64,000 nucleotides of DNA from Parapedobacter sp. SGR-10 (GCF_011030405.1 NZ_JAAJTJ010000003.1:62001-126000), one strand, 5' to 3'. Counted from the first letter of the stretch, positions 42,929-53,180 are shown. Translations and numbers: made by a program. The notes: generated from the letters alone by a model not told the origin.

Positions 42929-45700
42929 ATGAGTATATACAACGATTACATTCAGGAAATCGAAGAAAGAGAAGGACAAGGTCTTCATCCTAAACCTATT
43001 GATGGAGCAGAATTGTTAAGTGAAATCATTGAACAGATTAAAGATTCGAATCATCCACATCGAGAAGATTCGATTCGATTTTTTGTGTACAACACCTTGC
43101 CGGGAACGACTCCTGCTGCAGGCGCGAAGGCTAAATTTTTGAAGGAAATTATTCTTGGTCAGTTTGTTGTACCAGAAATTACACCTGTTTTTGCATTTGA
43201 GCTGTTGTCACACATGAAGGGCGGGCCTTCCATCGAAGTGCTGCTTGATCTGGCATTAGGCGAAGACGCAGTTATCGCCGAAGAAGCAGCAAGGGTATTG
43301 AAAACACAAGTTTTTCTTTATGATGCCGATACCGATCGTTTGAAAGTTGCTTACGAAAGTGGGAATGCTGTTGCCAAGGAAATTTTGGTAAGCTACGCAA
43401 AAGCAGAATTTTTCACAGAATTGCCCGAAGTGCCGGAAGAAATCAACGTAGTGACTTATATCGCGGCTGAGGGAGACATCTCTACGGATTTGCTTTCTCC
43501 GGGAAATCAGGCACACTCGCGTTCTGACCGTGAATTGCATGGTAAATGTATGATGTCGCTTCATGCGCAAGTAGAAATCAAAGCTTTACAGGCCAAATAT
43601 CCAGATGCAAGCGTGATGTTGATTGCCGAAAAAGGAACGATGGGTGTAGGTTCGTCGCGGATGTCCGGTGTCAATAATGTGGCACTTTGGACAGGTAAAC
43701 AAGCGAGCCCTTATGTGCCGTTTGTGAATATCGCCCCGATTGTAGCCGGAACAAATGGTATTTCGCCTATTTTCCAGACAACAGTGGATGTGACCGGAGG
43801 TATCGGTATAGACCTGAAAAACTGGGTTAAAAAACTCGATGCAGATGGCAAACCCGTCTTGAACGAAAAAGGTGAGCCTATCTTGGAAGAAGCTTATTCG
43901 GTAGCTACAGGAACGATATTGACTATTAATACGAAAACCAAAAAATTATACAATGGCGATCAAGAGCTGATAGATCTTTCCAAGTCTTTGACTCCACAGA
44001 AAATGGAATTTATCAGAGCCGGAGGTTCGTATGCAATCGTGTTTGGTAAAAAAATCCAGACATTTGCAGCAAAAACTTTGGGCATAGAAGCTCCGACTGT
44101 TTTTGCTCCTTCAAAGGAAATCAGCATCGAGGGACAAGGGTTGACAGCCGTTGAAAAAATATTCAACAAAAATGCCGTTGGTGTACCAATGGGCAAGATC
44201 TTGCATGCTGGTTCAGATGTTCGTGTACAAGTCAACATCGTTGGTTCGCAAGATACAACAGGTCTGATGACTGCTCAGGAATTGGAATCCATGGCGGCGA
44301 CTGTCATTTCACCCATCGTTGACGGAGCATACCAATCAGGTTGTCACACGGCTTCGGTTTGGGACAAAAAAGCACAGGCTAACATCCCTAAGCTGATGAA
44401 GTTTATGAACGATTTCGGTTTGATTACGGCTCGTGACCCGAAAGACGAATATCATGCAATGACCGACGTTATCCACAAGGTATTGAATGATATTACTGTG
44501 GACGAATGGGCCATCATCATCGGTGGTGACTCACATACACGGATGTCCAAAGGGGTAGCTTTCGGAGCGGATTCAGGTACGGTTGCACTTGCTTTGGCAA
44601 CAGGCGAGGCATCTATGCCGATCCCGGAATCCGTGAAAGTAACTTTCAAAGGAAAAATGAAAGACTATATGGATTTTCGTGATGTGGTTCACGCGACTCA
44701 AGCTCAAATGCTTCAACAATTTGGTGGTGAAAACGTATTTCAAGGCAGGGTCATTGAAGTTCACATCGGAACGCTTCCAGCTGATCAAGCTTTTACGTTT
44801 ACCGACTGGACCGCAGAAATGAAAGCGAAAGCTTCTATCTGTATTTCGGAGGATGATACCTTGATCGAATCATTGGAAATCGCAAAAAGCAGAATCCAGA
44901 TCATGATCGACAAAGGAATGGACAACAAAAATGCGGTACTCCAAGGTCTGATTAATAAGGCGAACAAACGTATTGAAGAAATTAAATCGGGTGAGATACC
45001 GGCATTGAAACCAGATGCCAATGCAAAATACTATGCGGAAGTAGTCATTGATCTGGATATTATCGACGAGCCGATGATTGCGGATCCGGATGTCAACAAT
45101 GAAGATGTTTCTAAACGCTATACGCACGATACGATTCGTGATTTGACCTACTATGGTGGTGATAAAAAAGTGGATCTTGGATTCGTTGGTTCTTGCATGG
45201 TGCACAAAGGCGATTTGAAAATCGTTTCCAAAATGCTCCGTAATTTAGAGGCATTGAAAGGTGAAGTGAAATTTAATGCGCCACTTGTGGTGGCTGCGCC
45301 GACTTACAATATCATCGACGAACTAAAGGAAGAAGGTGACTGGGAATTGTTGGAAAAATATTCCGGATTTGAGTTTAACGATGCTGTTCCGAAAGCTGTG
45401 GCTCGTACCGAATACGAAAATATGATGTATCTGGAACGTCCGGGCTGTAACCTGTGTATGGGTAATCAGGAAAAAGCGGAGAAAGGGGATACGGTCATGG
45501 CTACTTCAACCCGTCTTTTCCAAGGCCGTGTAGTAGAAGATTCCGAACGCAAAAAAGGTGAATCTTTGTTAGCTTCTACTCCGGTTGTCGTCTTGTCCGC
45601 AATTTTGGGAAGAATCCCAACCATCGAAGAATATAAAGCGGCAGTAGCCGATATTGACCTGACTAAATTTACACCGTCAAACAAGCAATTGGTTCATTAG
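42929..45700 (+). CDS. acnB: Aconitate hydratase B
   Basis: 923 residues, slightly longer than the E. coli protein. The N-terminal HEAT-like domain specific to AcnB is followed by the swivel domain and the catalytic domains. Cluster cysteine motifs: GFVGSCMVHKG and ERPGCNLCMGNQ near the C-terminus. Also GGDSHTRMSKGVAFGADSG. Converts citrate to isocitrate via a [4Fe-4S] cluster in the TCA cycle. Unusually it is followed directly by a second, AcnA-type aconitase. It has its own promoter and terminator. Confidence 0.96.
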   Translation: MSIYNDYIQEIEEREGQGLHPKPIDGAELLSEIIEQIKDSNHPHREDSIRFFVYNTLPGTTPAAGAKAKFLKEIILGQFVVPEITPVFAFELLSHMKGGPSIEVLLDLALGEDAVIAEEAARVLKTQVFLYDADTDRLKVAYESGNAVAKEILVSYAKAEFFTELPEVPEEINVVTYIAAEGDISTDLLSPGNQAHSRSDRELHGKCMMSLHAQVEIKALQAKYPDASVMLIAEKGTMGVGSSRMSGVNNVALWTGKQASPYVPFVNIAPIVAGTNGISPIFQTTVDVTGGIGIDLKNWVKKLDADGKPVLNEKGEPILEEAYSVATGTILTINTKTKKLYNGDQELIDLSKSLTPQKMEFIRAGGSYAIVFGKKIQTFAAKTLGIEAPTVFAPSKEISIEGQGLTAVEKIFNKNAVGVPMGKILHAGSDVRVQVNIVGSQDTTGLMTAQELESMAATVISPIVDGAYQSGCHTASVWDKKAQANIPKLMKFMNDFGLITARDPKDEYHAMTDVIHKVLNDITVDEWAIIIGGDSHTRMSKGVAFGADSGTVALALATGEASMPIPESVKVTFKGKMKDYMDFRDVVHATQAQMLQQFGGENVFQGRVIEVHIGTLPADQAFTFTDWTAEMKAKASICISEDDTLIESLEIAKSRIQIMIDKGMDNKNAVLQGLINKANKRIEEIKSGEIPALKPDANAKYYAEVVIDLDIIDEPMIADPDVNNEDVSKRYTHDTIRDLTYYGGDKKVDLGFVGSCMVHKGDLKIVSKMLRNLEALKGEVKFNAPLVVAAPTYNIIDELKEEGDWELLEKYSGFEFNDAVPKAVARTEYENMMYLERPGCNLCMGNQEKAEKGDTVMATSTRLFQGRVVEDSERKKGESLLASTPVVVLSAILGRIPTIEEYKAAVADIDLTKFTPSNKQLVH

Positions 45701-45731
45701 TTGTAAATAGTTTCGGTCTTCATTATGCCTG

Positions 45732-45767
45732 CACCCGAAATTCATACGAATTTCGGGTGTTTTTTTG
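45732..45767 (+). terminator. Rho-independent terminator after acnB
   Basis: Arms CACCCGAAATT (45732-45742) and AATTTCGGGTG (45749-45759), six-base loop, followed by a run of T. It separates acnB from acnA transcription. Confidence 0.9.
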
Positions 45768-45800
45768 TTGCTTAACATACTAAGTACTCTTGTAAAGCAA

Positions 45801-45832
45801 TTTGATATTTACCACATTTTTTCGTAACTTTC
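45801..45832 (+). promoter_or_regulatory. Promoter of acnA
   Basis: TTTG at 45801-45804 and TAACTTTC at 45825-45832 (one mismatch to TAnnTTTG) with exactly 20 bases between them. The gene starts 40 bases further on. Confidence 0.6.
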
Positions 45833-45872
45833 GCTAAGTTGATTTATTTATAAATGAATTATTTAGAGAGAT

Positions 45873-48137
45873 ATGGCATTTGATTTAGACATGATTAAGA
45901 AAGTTTATTCGCAATACGAGGAGCGTATAACTGCTGCTCGTCGGGTTGTGCATAAACCACTGACACTTTCAGAGAAAATTTTATATGCTCACCTTTGGGA
46001 CGGAAACGCGACTGAGGCCTACGAGCGTGGTAAATCTTACGTGGATTTTGCACCAGACCGTGTAGCTATGCAGGACGCAACGGCACAAATGGCTTTATTG
46101 CAATTCATGCAAGCCGGACGTCCCAAGGTTGCTGTACCTTCCACGGTACACTGTGACCACTTGATCCAGGCCCGTGATGGTGCCGAACAGGATTTGTCCC
46201 GTGCGAAGCAGGAAAGTTCAGAAGTGTTCAATTTTTTGAGCTCGGTTTCAAATAAGTACGGTATAGGTTTCTGGAGACCAGGTGCGGGTATTATCCACCA
46301 GGTTGTATTGGAAAATTATGCTTTCCCCGGAGGGATGATGATCGGTACGGACTCACATACGGTCAATGCGGGAGGCTTGGGTATGGTGGCTATCGGTGTC
46401 GGTGGTGCAGATGCCTGTGATGTGATGGCAGGTCTTCCTTGGGAACTTAAATTCCCCAAACTGATCGGTATTAAATTGACCGGTAGATTGTCGGGATGGG
46501 CCGCACCAAAAGATGTAATTCTTAAAGTAGCGGGTATTCTTACCGTAAAAGGTGGTACGGGCGCTATTGTCGAATATTTTGGTGAAGGTGCTGAATCTTT
46601 GTCTTGTACCGGTAAAGGTACGATCTGTAACATGGGAGCAGAAATCGGAGCGACAACTTCTACATTTGGCTACGATGAATCGATGGAACGTTATCTACGC
46701 GCTACCGGACGTGCAGCAGTGGCTGATGCCGCGAATGCGATCAAATCACACTTGACAGCAGATCCAGAAGTATATGCTGATCCGGAAAGATATTTTGATC
46801 AAGTCATTGAGATCAACCTGTCCGAATTGGAGCCGTCATTGAACGGGCCTTTCACCCCGGATCTGTACACACCTATTTCACGTATGCGTGAAGAAGCGGT
46901 GAAAAACGGTTGGCCTACACGAGTAGAGTGGGGATTGATCGGGTCGTGTACAAACTCTTCTTATGAAGATTTGTCCCGTGCGGCTTCTATCGCTCGTCAA
47001 GCTGTAGAGAAGGGATTGGAGACCAAAGCAGAATTTGGTATCAACCCAGGTTCGGAGCAAGTACGCTATACCGCTGATCGTGACGGTTTGCTGAAAACTT
47101 TCGAGGATCTCAACGCGACGATCTTTACCAATGCATGTGGTCCATGTATCGGTATGTGGGATCGTGCCGGAGCGGACAAACAAGAGAAAAATACCATTGT
47201 ACACTCGTTCAACCGTAACTTTGCGAAACGTGCTGATGGTAACCCTAATACGTATGCATTTGTTACTTCTCCAGAAATGGTAGCCGCTATTGCGATCTCC
47301 GGAGATTTGGGCTTCAACCCCGTTACAGATACGTTGACCAACAAGAATGGTGAACAGGTAAAATTGGATCCACCTACCGGTGACGAATTACCGGCAAAAG
47401 GATTTGATGTAGAGGATCCGGGATACCAAGCTCCGGCCGCAGACGGTTCTTCGGTAACGGTAGATGTATCACCTACTTCGGATCGTCTCCAATTGTTGGC
47501 ACCTTTTGCTGCTTGGGAAGGTACGGACTTGACAGGTTTGAAACTATTGATCAAAGCCAAAGGTAAATGTACCACAGACCACATTTCGATGGCAGGACCT
47601 TGGTTAAAATACCGTGGACACTTGGACAATATTTCCAATAACCTATTGATCGGTGCGGTCAATTTTTTCAACGACAAAACGGATTCGGTCAAAAATCAAT
47701 TGACTGGAGAATACGGACCGGTACCGGCTACGCAACGTGCTTACAAAGCAGCGGGTATTGGCTCTATCGTTGTCGGTGATGAAAACTATGGTGAAGGTTC
47801 TTCCCGCGAACATGCGGCAATGGAGCCCCGTCACTTGGGCGTACGTGCTGTATTGGTCAAATCCTTTGCCCGTATCCACGAAACGAATTTGAAAAAACAA
47901 GGTATGTTGGCGTTGACGTTTGAAGATAAGGATGATTATGATAAGATTCAAGAAGACGACACCATCGATATTATCGGTTTGACTGAGTTTGCTCCTGGAA
48001 AACCGTTGACATTGGTGTTACACCATGCCGATGGTTCGCAAGAGCAAATCTTGGTAAACCATACATACAATGCACAACAGATCGAGTGGTTCAAGGCCGG
48101 TGGCGCATTGAATATCATTCGTCGCAATCAAGCCTAG
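45873..48137 (+). CDS. acnA: Aconitate hydratase, AcnA/mitochondrial type
   Basis: 754 residues, the length of the mitochondrial-type enzyme and shorter than enterobacterial AcnA (about 890). Motifs: [38 protein letters not shown] and [11 protein letters not shown] with the cluster cysteines, and [21 protein letters not shown] in the swivel domain. Same reaction as AcnB. The two genes have separate promoters and a terminator between them, so they are probably expressed under different conditions. Confidence 0.96.
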   Translation: MAFDLDMIKKVYSQYEERITAARRVVHKPLTLSEKILYAHLWDGNATEAYERGKSYVDFAPDRVAMQDATAQMALLQFMQAGRPKVAVPSTVHCDHLIQARDGAEQDLSRAKQESSEVFNFLSSVSNKYGIGFWRPGAGIIHQVVLENYAFPGGMMIGTDSHTVNAGGLGMVAIGVGGADACDVMAGLPWELKFPKLIGIKLTGRLSGWAAPKDVILKVAGILTVKGGTGAIVEYFGEGAESLSCTGKGTICNMGAEIGATTSTFGYDESMERYLRATGRAAVADAANAIKSHLTADPEVYADPERYFDQVIEINLSELEPSLNGPFTPDLYTPISRMREEAVKNGWPTRVEWGLIGSCTNSSYEDLSRAASIARQAVEKGLETKAEFGINPGSEQVRYTADRDGLLKTFEDLNATIFTNACGPCIGMWDRAGADKQEKNTIVHSFNRNFAKRADGNPNTYAFVTSPEMVAAIAISGDLGFNPVTDTLTNKNGEQVKLDPPTGDELPAKGFDVEDPGYQAPAADGSSVTVDVSPTSDRLQLLAPFAAWEGTDLTGLKLLIKAKGKCTTDHISMAGPWLKYRGHLDNISNNLLIGAVNFFNDKTDSVKNQLTGEYGPVPATQRAYKAAGIGSIVVGDENYGEGSSREHAAMEPRHLGVRAVLVKSFARIHETNLKKQGMLALTFEDKDDYDKIQEDDTIDIIGLTEFAPGKPLTLVLHHADGSQEQILVNHTYNAQQIEWFKAGGALNIIRRNQA

Positions 48138-48160
48138 TAAGGTAAAGATTATTGCTATAG

Positions 48161-48195
48161 AACAAGGCTGTCTATGATTTTTAGGCAGTCTTGTT
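48161..48195. terminator. Bidirectional terminator between acnA and the lipoprotein gene
   Basis: Arms AACAAGGCTGTCT (48161-48173) and AGGCAGTCTTGTT (48183-48195) pair with two wobbles. T residues follow on the plus side and an A-rich stretch lies beyond it, in the gap between convergent genes. Confidence 0.65.
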
Positions 48196-48223
48196 TGCAA
48201 AAAGCCCTATGGGTTTGATTTTA

Positions 48224-48790
48224 TTAAAACTTCCCTTCGATGGTGTAATGATTGGATCCCAACAACCACACATCCTGCTGTTTCTCGATTTTGTACCCTT
48301 TGTCCTTTTGGTAGGATAGGCTTTCTGTCGTTTGATAAAGCAGATTGTTGATTTTTTTGAAGATAAGGATCCCGGAAGGATTGTTGTGTTCATCGTAACG
48401 GATATGAACAGCCGATATATCGGCTGTGGGATCGTCTAACGTGAGTTTGACGAGATGATCTGAAGAATCCTTGTTGATATGGCCTATGTAAGCGGTTTTG
48501 TTGAGATCGATGGAAGAAAACGCAGATAATTCTTTCTCCCAATCTTGGATAAGTATCTTTTTTGTTTCCGCAGAAGAATCCTTCGCTACCGTTTTGCTGA
48601 TTTCTTTTTTAGTTTCGGAGAGATGTTGGATCTCCTGCTGGAAAAATGCAGGTATGTCAAATTGCTTTTCTTCGGTATGTGCCTGTTTGATAGGGTTTGT
48701 TGCCGTACAGGCAAAAAAAGATGCAGTAGAAACAAATATTCCTACTGCTATCCTCTGTAGTCTAGATATTTTTTTAATCCACCAATACAT
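48224..48790 (-). CDS. Small lipoprotein of unknown function
   Basis: 188 residues. Lipobox STASFFAC (C28) after a short positively charged start. The mature protein has a helical segment rich in Glu/Lys/Ser (EIQHLSETKKEISKTVAKDSSAETKK), then a beta-rich C-terminal half (VKLTLDDPTADISAVHIRYDE, GILIFKKINNLLYQTTESLSYQ). No family recognised. The start overlaps the end of gpmI by 17 bases, so the two are probably cotranscribed. Likely on the periplasmic face of a membrane. Confidence 0.7.
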   Translation of the reverse strand: MYWWIKKISRLQRIAVGIFVSTASFFACTATNPIKQAHTEEKQFDIPAFFQQEIQHLSETKKEISKTVAKDSSAETKKILIQDWEKELSAFSSIDLNKTAYIGHINKDSSDHLVKLTLDDPTADISAVHIRYDEHNNPSGILIFKKINNLLYQTTESLSYQKDKGYKIEKQQDVWLLGSNHYTIEGKF

Positions 48791-50312
48791 TTCCGGTCAT
48801 TTCGGCAGGAATATTCAAGCCTAGTAGGCTCAATACGGTAGGAGCCACATCGCCCAATTTTCCATCCTTTATGTGTTTGAATTTTTTGTCGATCAAAATA
48901 CAAGGAACCAAGTTGGTGGTGTGGGCCGTATTGATACTGCCATCCTCATTGATCATGTATTCCGAATTGCCGTGATCGGCCAATATGATAAAGGAATACC
49001 CATTTGCCAAACCTGTTTCCACAACTTTTTGTGTGCACCGATCCACGGTTTCTACGGCCTTTACAACGGCTTCAAATACGCCGGTATGTCCGACCATATC
49101 AGGGTTGGCAAAATTGAGGCAGATAAAGTCCGGTTTGTTTGTCTCCATATCGCTACAGATGGCTTCAGTTATACCTTGTGCGCTCATTTCGGGTTGCAGA
49201 TCGTAGGTAGCCACTTTGGGCGAAGGGATCAGTATACGACCTTCCTTTTCAAATTCAGTCTCCCGACCTCCGGAAAAGAAAAATGTGACATGTGGATATT
49301 TTTCGGTTTCGGCTATACGTGTCTGGCTTTTTCCTTGAGCTGCCAGGACTTCACCCAATGTATTGGAAAGATTGTCTTTTTGGAAAACAACTTTCACATT
49401 CTTGAATGTGTCATCGTATGAGGTCATGGTGACATAGTAGAGGTCGAGTGCTTTCATGTCGTACTCGGGGAAATCCTGTTGGGTCAATGCAATGGTAATT
49501 TCCCGACCTCTGTCGGTACGGAAATTGAAACAGAACACGACGTCTCCTTCTTCTATGGTAGCCAAAGGCTGTCCATCGGTATCGACCATTACGATCGGTT
49601 TTAGAAATTCGTCAGTGATACCGCTGTCGTAAGACTGCTGAATGGATTCGACCAGATCGACAGAAGGTGTTCCTACACCTTTGGTCAGCAGATCATAGGC
49701 TACCTTGACTCTTTCCCAACGATTGTCCCGGTCCATCGCATAATATCTTCCTACGGCAGATGCTATTGTGCCCACCGAGTGGGTTAAATGATTGGCCAAA
49801 GACTGGACATATTGTTTGCCGCCATTCGGGTCGGTGTCGCGGCCATCCAAAAAAGCGTGGACAAACACTTGCCCACTTCCCAATCCGGCAACTTTTGCGG
49901 CGTCGCATAATGCTTTGAGGTGATCGATATGGGCATGCACTCCACCGTCGGATAGCAGACCTATAAAATGTATCTTTTTATTGTGGTCCAATGCATACTT
50001 GAATGCATCCTGAATGACTTGGTGTGTTTCGAACAGCCCTTCACGTGCGGCTTTATGAATACGCCCTAATTCTTGGTACACCACTCTGCCGGCTCCTAGG
50101 TTCATGTGCCCTACTTCCGAATTGCCCATTTGCCCTTCGGGTAGGCCTACGGCTTCGCCCGAAGCTTCCAGTTTCGAATTTGGATATGTGGCGAGTAAAT
50201 GATCCAAGAAAGGCGTTTTGGCGGCCATTACCGCATTTGATTCGTCATTTTTACCATACCCTAGTCCATCCAGGATCAGTAGGGCGACTTTATTTTGATT
50301 GAGATTATCCAC
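48774..50312 (-). CDS. gpmI: 2,3-bisphosphoglycerate-independent phosphoglycerate mutase
   Basis: 512 residues from GTG 50312; a TTG at 50318 is the other candidate and no in-frame ATG exists upstream before a stop. Alkaline-phosphatase-fold motifs: ALLILDGLGYG, GNSEVGHMNLGAGRVVYQ with the phosphorylated Ser, FLDGRDTDPNGG, DHGNSEYM and TTNLVPCILI. Interconverts 3- and 2-phosphoglycerate using two Mn2+ ions. Transcribed away from nadC with a repeat-filled 198-base gap between them. Confidence 0.96.
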   Translation of the reverse strand: MDNLNQNKVALLILDGLGYGKNDESNAVMAAKTPFLDHLLATYPNSKLEASGEAVGLPEGQMGNSEVGHMNLGAGRVVYQELGRIHKAAREGLFETHQVIQDAFKYALDHNKKIHFIGLLSDGGVHAHIDHLKALCDAAKVAGLGSGQVFVHAFLDGRDTDPNGGKQYVQSLANHLTHSVGTIASAVGRYYAMDRDNRWERVKVAYDLLTKGVGTPSVDLVESIQQSYDSGITDEFLKPIVMVDTDGQPLATIEEGDVVFCFNFRTDRGREITIALTQQDFPEYDMKALDLYYVTMTSYDDTFKNVKVVFQKDNLSNTLGEVLAAQGKSQTRIAETEKYPHVTFFFSGGRETEFEKEGRILIPSPKVATYDLQPEMSAQGITEAICSDMETNKPDFICLNFANPDMVGHTGVFEAVVKAVETVDRCTQKVVETGLANGYSFIILADHGNSEYMINEDGSINTAHTTNLVPCILIDKKFKHIKDGKLGDVAPTVLSLLGLNIPAEMTGNVLVD

Positions 50313-50373
50313 ACACAAAATTACGTGTTTTTCTACTTATATGCAAGGTAGGGTACGGGGTGTATATTTTTGT

Positions 50374-50430
50374 TGTAGATTGTAGAGATTTACGATTTTG
50401 GATTTGTGATTTTAGATTTACGATTGGGGA
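50374..50430. repeat. GATTTACGATT repeat cluster 1 (gpmI-nadC gap)
   Basis: Two exact copies of GATTTACGATT (first at 50387-50397) with degenerate units between them (GGATTTGTGATTTTA). Irregular spacing. The same unit occurs in four other gaps up to 56.7 kb. Confidence 0.8.
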
Positions 50431-50510
50431 TCGGAGTGATGTTTTTTTCATATTCTACTTTTAGAATAATATAATTTTCTTCATCTTAGCTTAATATTTT
50501 GAGGGTTAAT

Positions 50511-51368
50511 ATGGATGAAGCTTTTAAAACAAAATTAGTAGATTTTGTTCAATTGTCTCTAAAAGAAGATGTTGGAGATGGAGATCATACCTCGTTGTCT
50601 TCATTGCCAATCGATAAACTGGGTGAAGCAAAGTTGTTGGTCAAAGAGGATGGTGTCATTGCGGGGGTAGATGTTGGGGCAGAAATTTTTAAAATTGTAG
50701 ATGCCGACCTAGATGTGCAAGTTTTTATTTCCGATGGAAATAAGGTTACTGTGGGAGATATTGTACTGTTTGTGAAAGGAAATATCCATAGTATACTCAA
50801 AGCGGAGCGTTTGGTGTTGAATGTCATGCAGCGCATGTCGGCCATTGCCACAAAAACTTCCTTGTATGTAAAGGCTTTGTCCGGAACGTCCACCCAGGTA
50901 TTGGATACCCGCAAGACGACTCCTCTATTGCGTTTTCTGGAGAAAAAGGCAGTTTCTATAGGAGGAGGGGTAAATCATCGCTTTGGCTTGTACGATATGA
51001 TACTGATCAAGGATAACCATGTGGATTATGCCGGTGGTATAGCTCAAGCTGTACAAAACGCACTGCACTATAAAAAAGAAAAAGGAATGGCTATTCCCAT
51101 TGAGGTAGAGGTTCGTAATTTCGAAGAATTGAAGGAATTGCTGTCCTGTGATGGGGTGGATCGGGTGATGTTTGATAACTTTACGCCTGAGGATGTGCGC
51201 AAAGCTGTTGCCTTGGTTGATGGAAAAATGGTGACGGAAGCATCAGGAGGAATTAATTTGGAAACGGTTCGCGATTATGCATTGGCCGGTGTAGATTATG
51301 TTTCGGTCGGTGCATTGACGCATTCTGTGTACAACATGGATCTGAGTTTGAAAGCAAAGTTGGTGTAA
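50511..51368 (+). CDS. nadC: Nicotinate-nucleotide pyrophosphorylase (carboxylating)
   Basis: 285 residues from ATG 50511 (GAGGG precedes it; the TTG at 50499 is less likely). Motifs: LKEDVGDGDHTSL, LNVMQRMSAIAT, VLDTRKTTPLLRFLEKKAVSIGGGVNHRFGLYDMILIKDNH, VMFDNFTPEDVR, TEASGGINLETVRDYA. Converts quinolinate and PRPP to nicotinate mononucleotide in NAD synthesis. Its stop is 12 bases before plsY, so they form an operon. Confidence 0.97.
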   Translation: MDEAFKTKLVDFVQLSLKEDVGDGDHTSLSSLPIDKLGEAKLLVKEDGVIAGVDVGAEIFKIVDADLDVQVFISDGNKVTVGDIVLFVKGNIHSILKAERLVLNVMQRMSAIATKTSLYVKALSGTSTQVLDTRKTTPLLRFLEKKAVSIGGGVNHRFGLYDMILIKDNHVDYAGGIAQAVQNALHYKKEKGMAIPIEVEVRNFEELKELLSCDGVDRVMFDNFTPEDVRKAVALVDGKMVTEASGGINLETVRDYALAGVDYVSVGALTHSVYNMDLSLKAKLV

Positions 51369-51380
51369 GCATATAGTTTG

Positions 51381-52031
51381 ATGATATCTATTTATTTAGT
51401 AGGCATAGTGATATTGGCATACCTGTTTGGCTCCATTCCGACAGCGGTATGGTTTGGGCAAGCATTTTATGGTGTGGATGTACGGGAATATGGAAGTGGA
51501 AATGCGGGTGCGACCAATACCTTTCGCGTACTGGGGAAGAAAGCAGGATCTGTGGTGATGATAATAGATATATTGAAAGGTTGGACAGCGACCAATCTGC
51601 CTTTTTTGCTGGATTCGTCCATTGTGGGAGATCCGCGTTCACCTCATTTTGTAAACTTTCAGCTGGCTCTGGGTGTTATTGCCGTATTGGGGCATTTATT
51701 TCCTGTTTTTGCCGGATTTAGAGGAGGAAAAGGGGTAGCTACTCTGTTTGGTATGGTGCTGGCCATACATTGGCCTGCGGCTTTGTGCTGTGTATCTGTA
51801 TTCCTTTTGTGCCTGTTGATTACACACTATGTTTCATTGAGCTCTATCTCTGCTGGTTTTACATTTCCACTTAGTCTAGCCTTAGTATTCAAAACTTCCG
51901 TGCCGTCCATCATGCTTTATGCAATTGCTATATGTACATTGATATTGATCACGCATCAAAAGAATATAGAGCGATTGCTCAAGGGGCATGAATCCAAAAT
52001 TTATTTATTCAAAAAAAAGAGTAAGGATTAA
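51381..52031 (+). CDS. plsY: Acyl-phosphate:glycerol-3-phosphate acyltransferase
   Basis: 216 residues from ATG 51381; the TTG three bases earlier is in frame but unlikely. Integral membrane protein with about five helices. PlsY motifs: GSIPTAVWFGQAFYGVDVREYGSGNAGATNTFRVLGKKAG and FRGGKGVAT. Transfers an acyl group from acyl phosphate to glycerol 3-phosphate, the first step of phospholipid synthesis. Cotranscribed with nadC. Confidence 0.96.
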   Translation: MISIYLVGIVILAYLFGSIPTAVWFGQAFYGVDVREYGSGNAGATNTFRVLGKKAGSVVMIIDILKGWTATNLPFLLDSSIVGDPRSPHFVNFQLALGVIAVLGHLFPVFAGFRGGKGVATLFGMVLAIHWPAALCCVSVFLLCLLITHYVSLSSISAGFTFPLSLALVFKTSVPSIMLYAIAICTLILITHQKNIERLLKGHESKIYLFKKKSKD

Positions 52032-52061
52032 ACCTTTAGGCATTAGAATTGTACAAGTAAT

Positions 52062-52135
52062 GTAGATTGGGGATTTACGATTTACAATTGTGGATTTACG
52101 ATTGATGATTTACGATTGGGGATTTTGGATTCTGG
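52062..52135. repeat. GATTTACGATT repeat cluster 2 (plsY-M48 gap)
   Basis: Units GGATTTACGATTTACAATT, GTGGATTTACGATTG, ATGATTTACGATTGGGG and GATTTTGGATT. It is open in the frame of the downstream peptidase, which produces a spurious 26-residue N-terminal extension. Confidence 0.85.
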
Positions 52136-52167
52136 TAAATAAAATAGAAATAAGAGATTTAATAATT

Positions 52168-53034
52168 ATGAAAAAGTATTTTAAATATACAGTTTTTGCA
52201 CTCGTAGCTGCTGTGTTGGCAGGCTGTGCTACCTCTGCTATCACAGGGCGGAAGTATTTGAAACTTGTGGATAGCCAAACGATCAACGATCAGGCTTCTT
52301 TGGCTTATAAAGAATTTCTGAGTGACGCCAATACAAAGGTTATCACAGGTACTGCTGAAGCTACCGCTGTCAAGCGTGTAGGCAATAATATCGCAGCTGC
52401 GACCATGAAATATCTGCAACAAAAGGGTGTCGCGGATCAGTATAATTTCAATTGGGAATTTAATCTAGTGCAAAGTAGTGATGTGAATGCTTGGTGTATG
52501 CCAGGTGGTAAGGTGGCAGTTTATACAGGGATATTGCCTTTGACAGGTACGGATGCGGGGTTGGCTACGGTCATGGGACACGAAATTGCCCATGCTATTG
52601 AGGAACATTCTGTGGCACAGATTTCCAATCAGATGGCCTTGCAAATGGGTGCTCAGATGTTGGGAGCGGCAAGCCAAATGTCGAATAGTCAATGGGTATC
52701 TATTTTCAACCAGGCCTATGGTATCGGAGCTCCTGTAGGTATGCTGTCCTTCTCTCGTAAGGATGAACTTGCAGCAGATCGGGCGGGTTTGATCATCATG
52801 GCAATGGCAGGATATGATCCGAACGCAGCAATTACATTTTGGGAAAGAATGGCTGGTGCTAAAGCAGATAATGGAAGCACACCTCCGGAATTTTTGAGTA
52901 CTCACCCTAGCGATGCCAGACGTATAACGGAATTGCAGAAGTATATTCCTGAGGCAATGAAATATTATACTGGTAACACAGGAAGCAGTTCTTCACCTTC
53001 GACCAAGAACATGAAGACTATACATATTAAATAA
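52168..53034 (+). CDS. M48-family metallopeptidase lipoprotein
   Basis: 288 residues from ATG 52168, which gives a clean lipoprotein signal (MKKYFKYTVFALVAAVLAGC, C20). Catalytic zinc motif H138-E-I-A-H, followed by the downstream Glu region FSRKDELAADRAGLIIMAMAGYDPNAA. The STHPSDARRITELQKYIPEA tail is typical of the periplasmic M48 peptidases related to LoiP/BepA, which act in outer-membrane protein quality control. Ends with a low-complexity Ser/Thr-rich tail (TGNTGSSSSPSTKN). A terminator follows. Confidence 0.93.
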   Translation: MKKYFKYTVFALVAAVLAGCATSAITGRKYLKLVDSQTINDQASLAYKEFLSDANTKVITGTAEATAVKRVGNNIAAATMKYLQQKGVADQYNFNWEFNLVQSSDVNAWCMPGGKVAVYTGILPLTGTDAGLATVMGHEIAHAIEEHSVAQISNQMALQMGAQMLGAASQMSNSQWVSIFNQAYGIGAPVGMLSFSRKDELAADRAGLIIMAMAGYDPNAAITFWERMAGAKADNGSTPPEFLSTHPSDARRITELQKYIPEAMKYYTGNTGSSSSPSTKNMKTIHIK

Positions 53035-53065
53035 AGTAAAAAAGTAGAAGTAAAAAAGTACAAAG

Positions 53066-53104
53066 GCCAAGATTGAGTATGATAAGCTTGATTTTGGCTT
53101 TTTT
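53066..53104 (+). terminator. Terminator after the M48 peptidase gene
   Basis: Arms GCCAAGATTGAG (53066-53077) and CTTGATTTTGGC (53087-53098) pair with three G-T wobbles, followed by six T. Confidence 0.75.
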
Positions 53105-53180
53105 ATTGACGATTTGCGATTGTGGATTTACGATTTTGGGTTTTGTAATTATAATTTGTAGCTTGTGATTTGTAAATCTA
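53105..53180. repeat. GATTTACGATT repeat cluster 3 (upstream of four-helix-bundle gene)
   Basis: Units TTGACGATTTGCGATTG, TGGATTTACGATTTTGGG, then TTTGTAATTATAATTTGTAG and TTGTGATTTGTAAATC. It ends eight bases before the four-helix-bundle start. The opening TTGACGATT...GCGATTG is complementary to the distal part of cluster 4. Confidence 0.8.

Noticed and set aside
52090..52167. N-terminal extension of the M48 peptidase from 52090
   Set aside because: The added 26 residues are translated from repeat cluster 2; the ATG at 52168 gives a proper lipoprotein signal.
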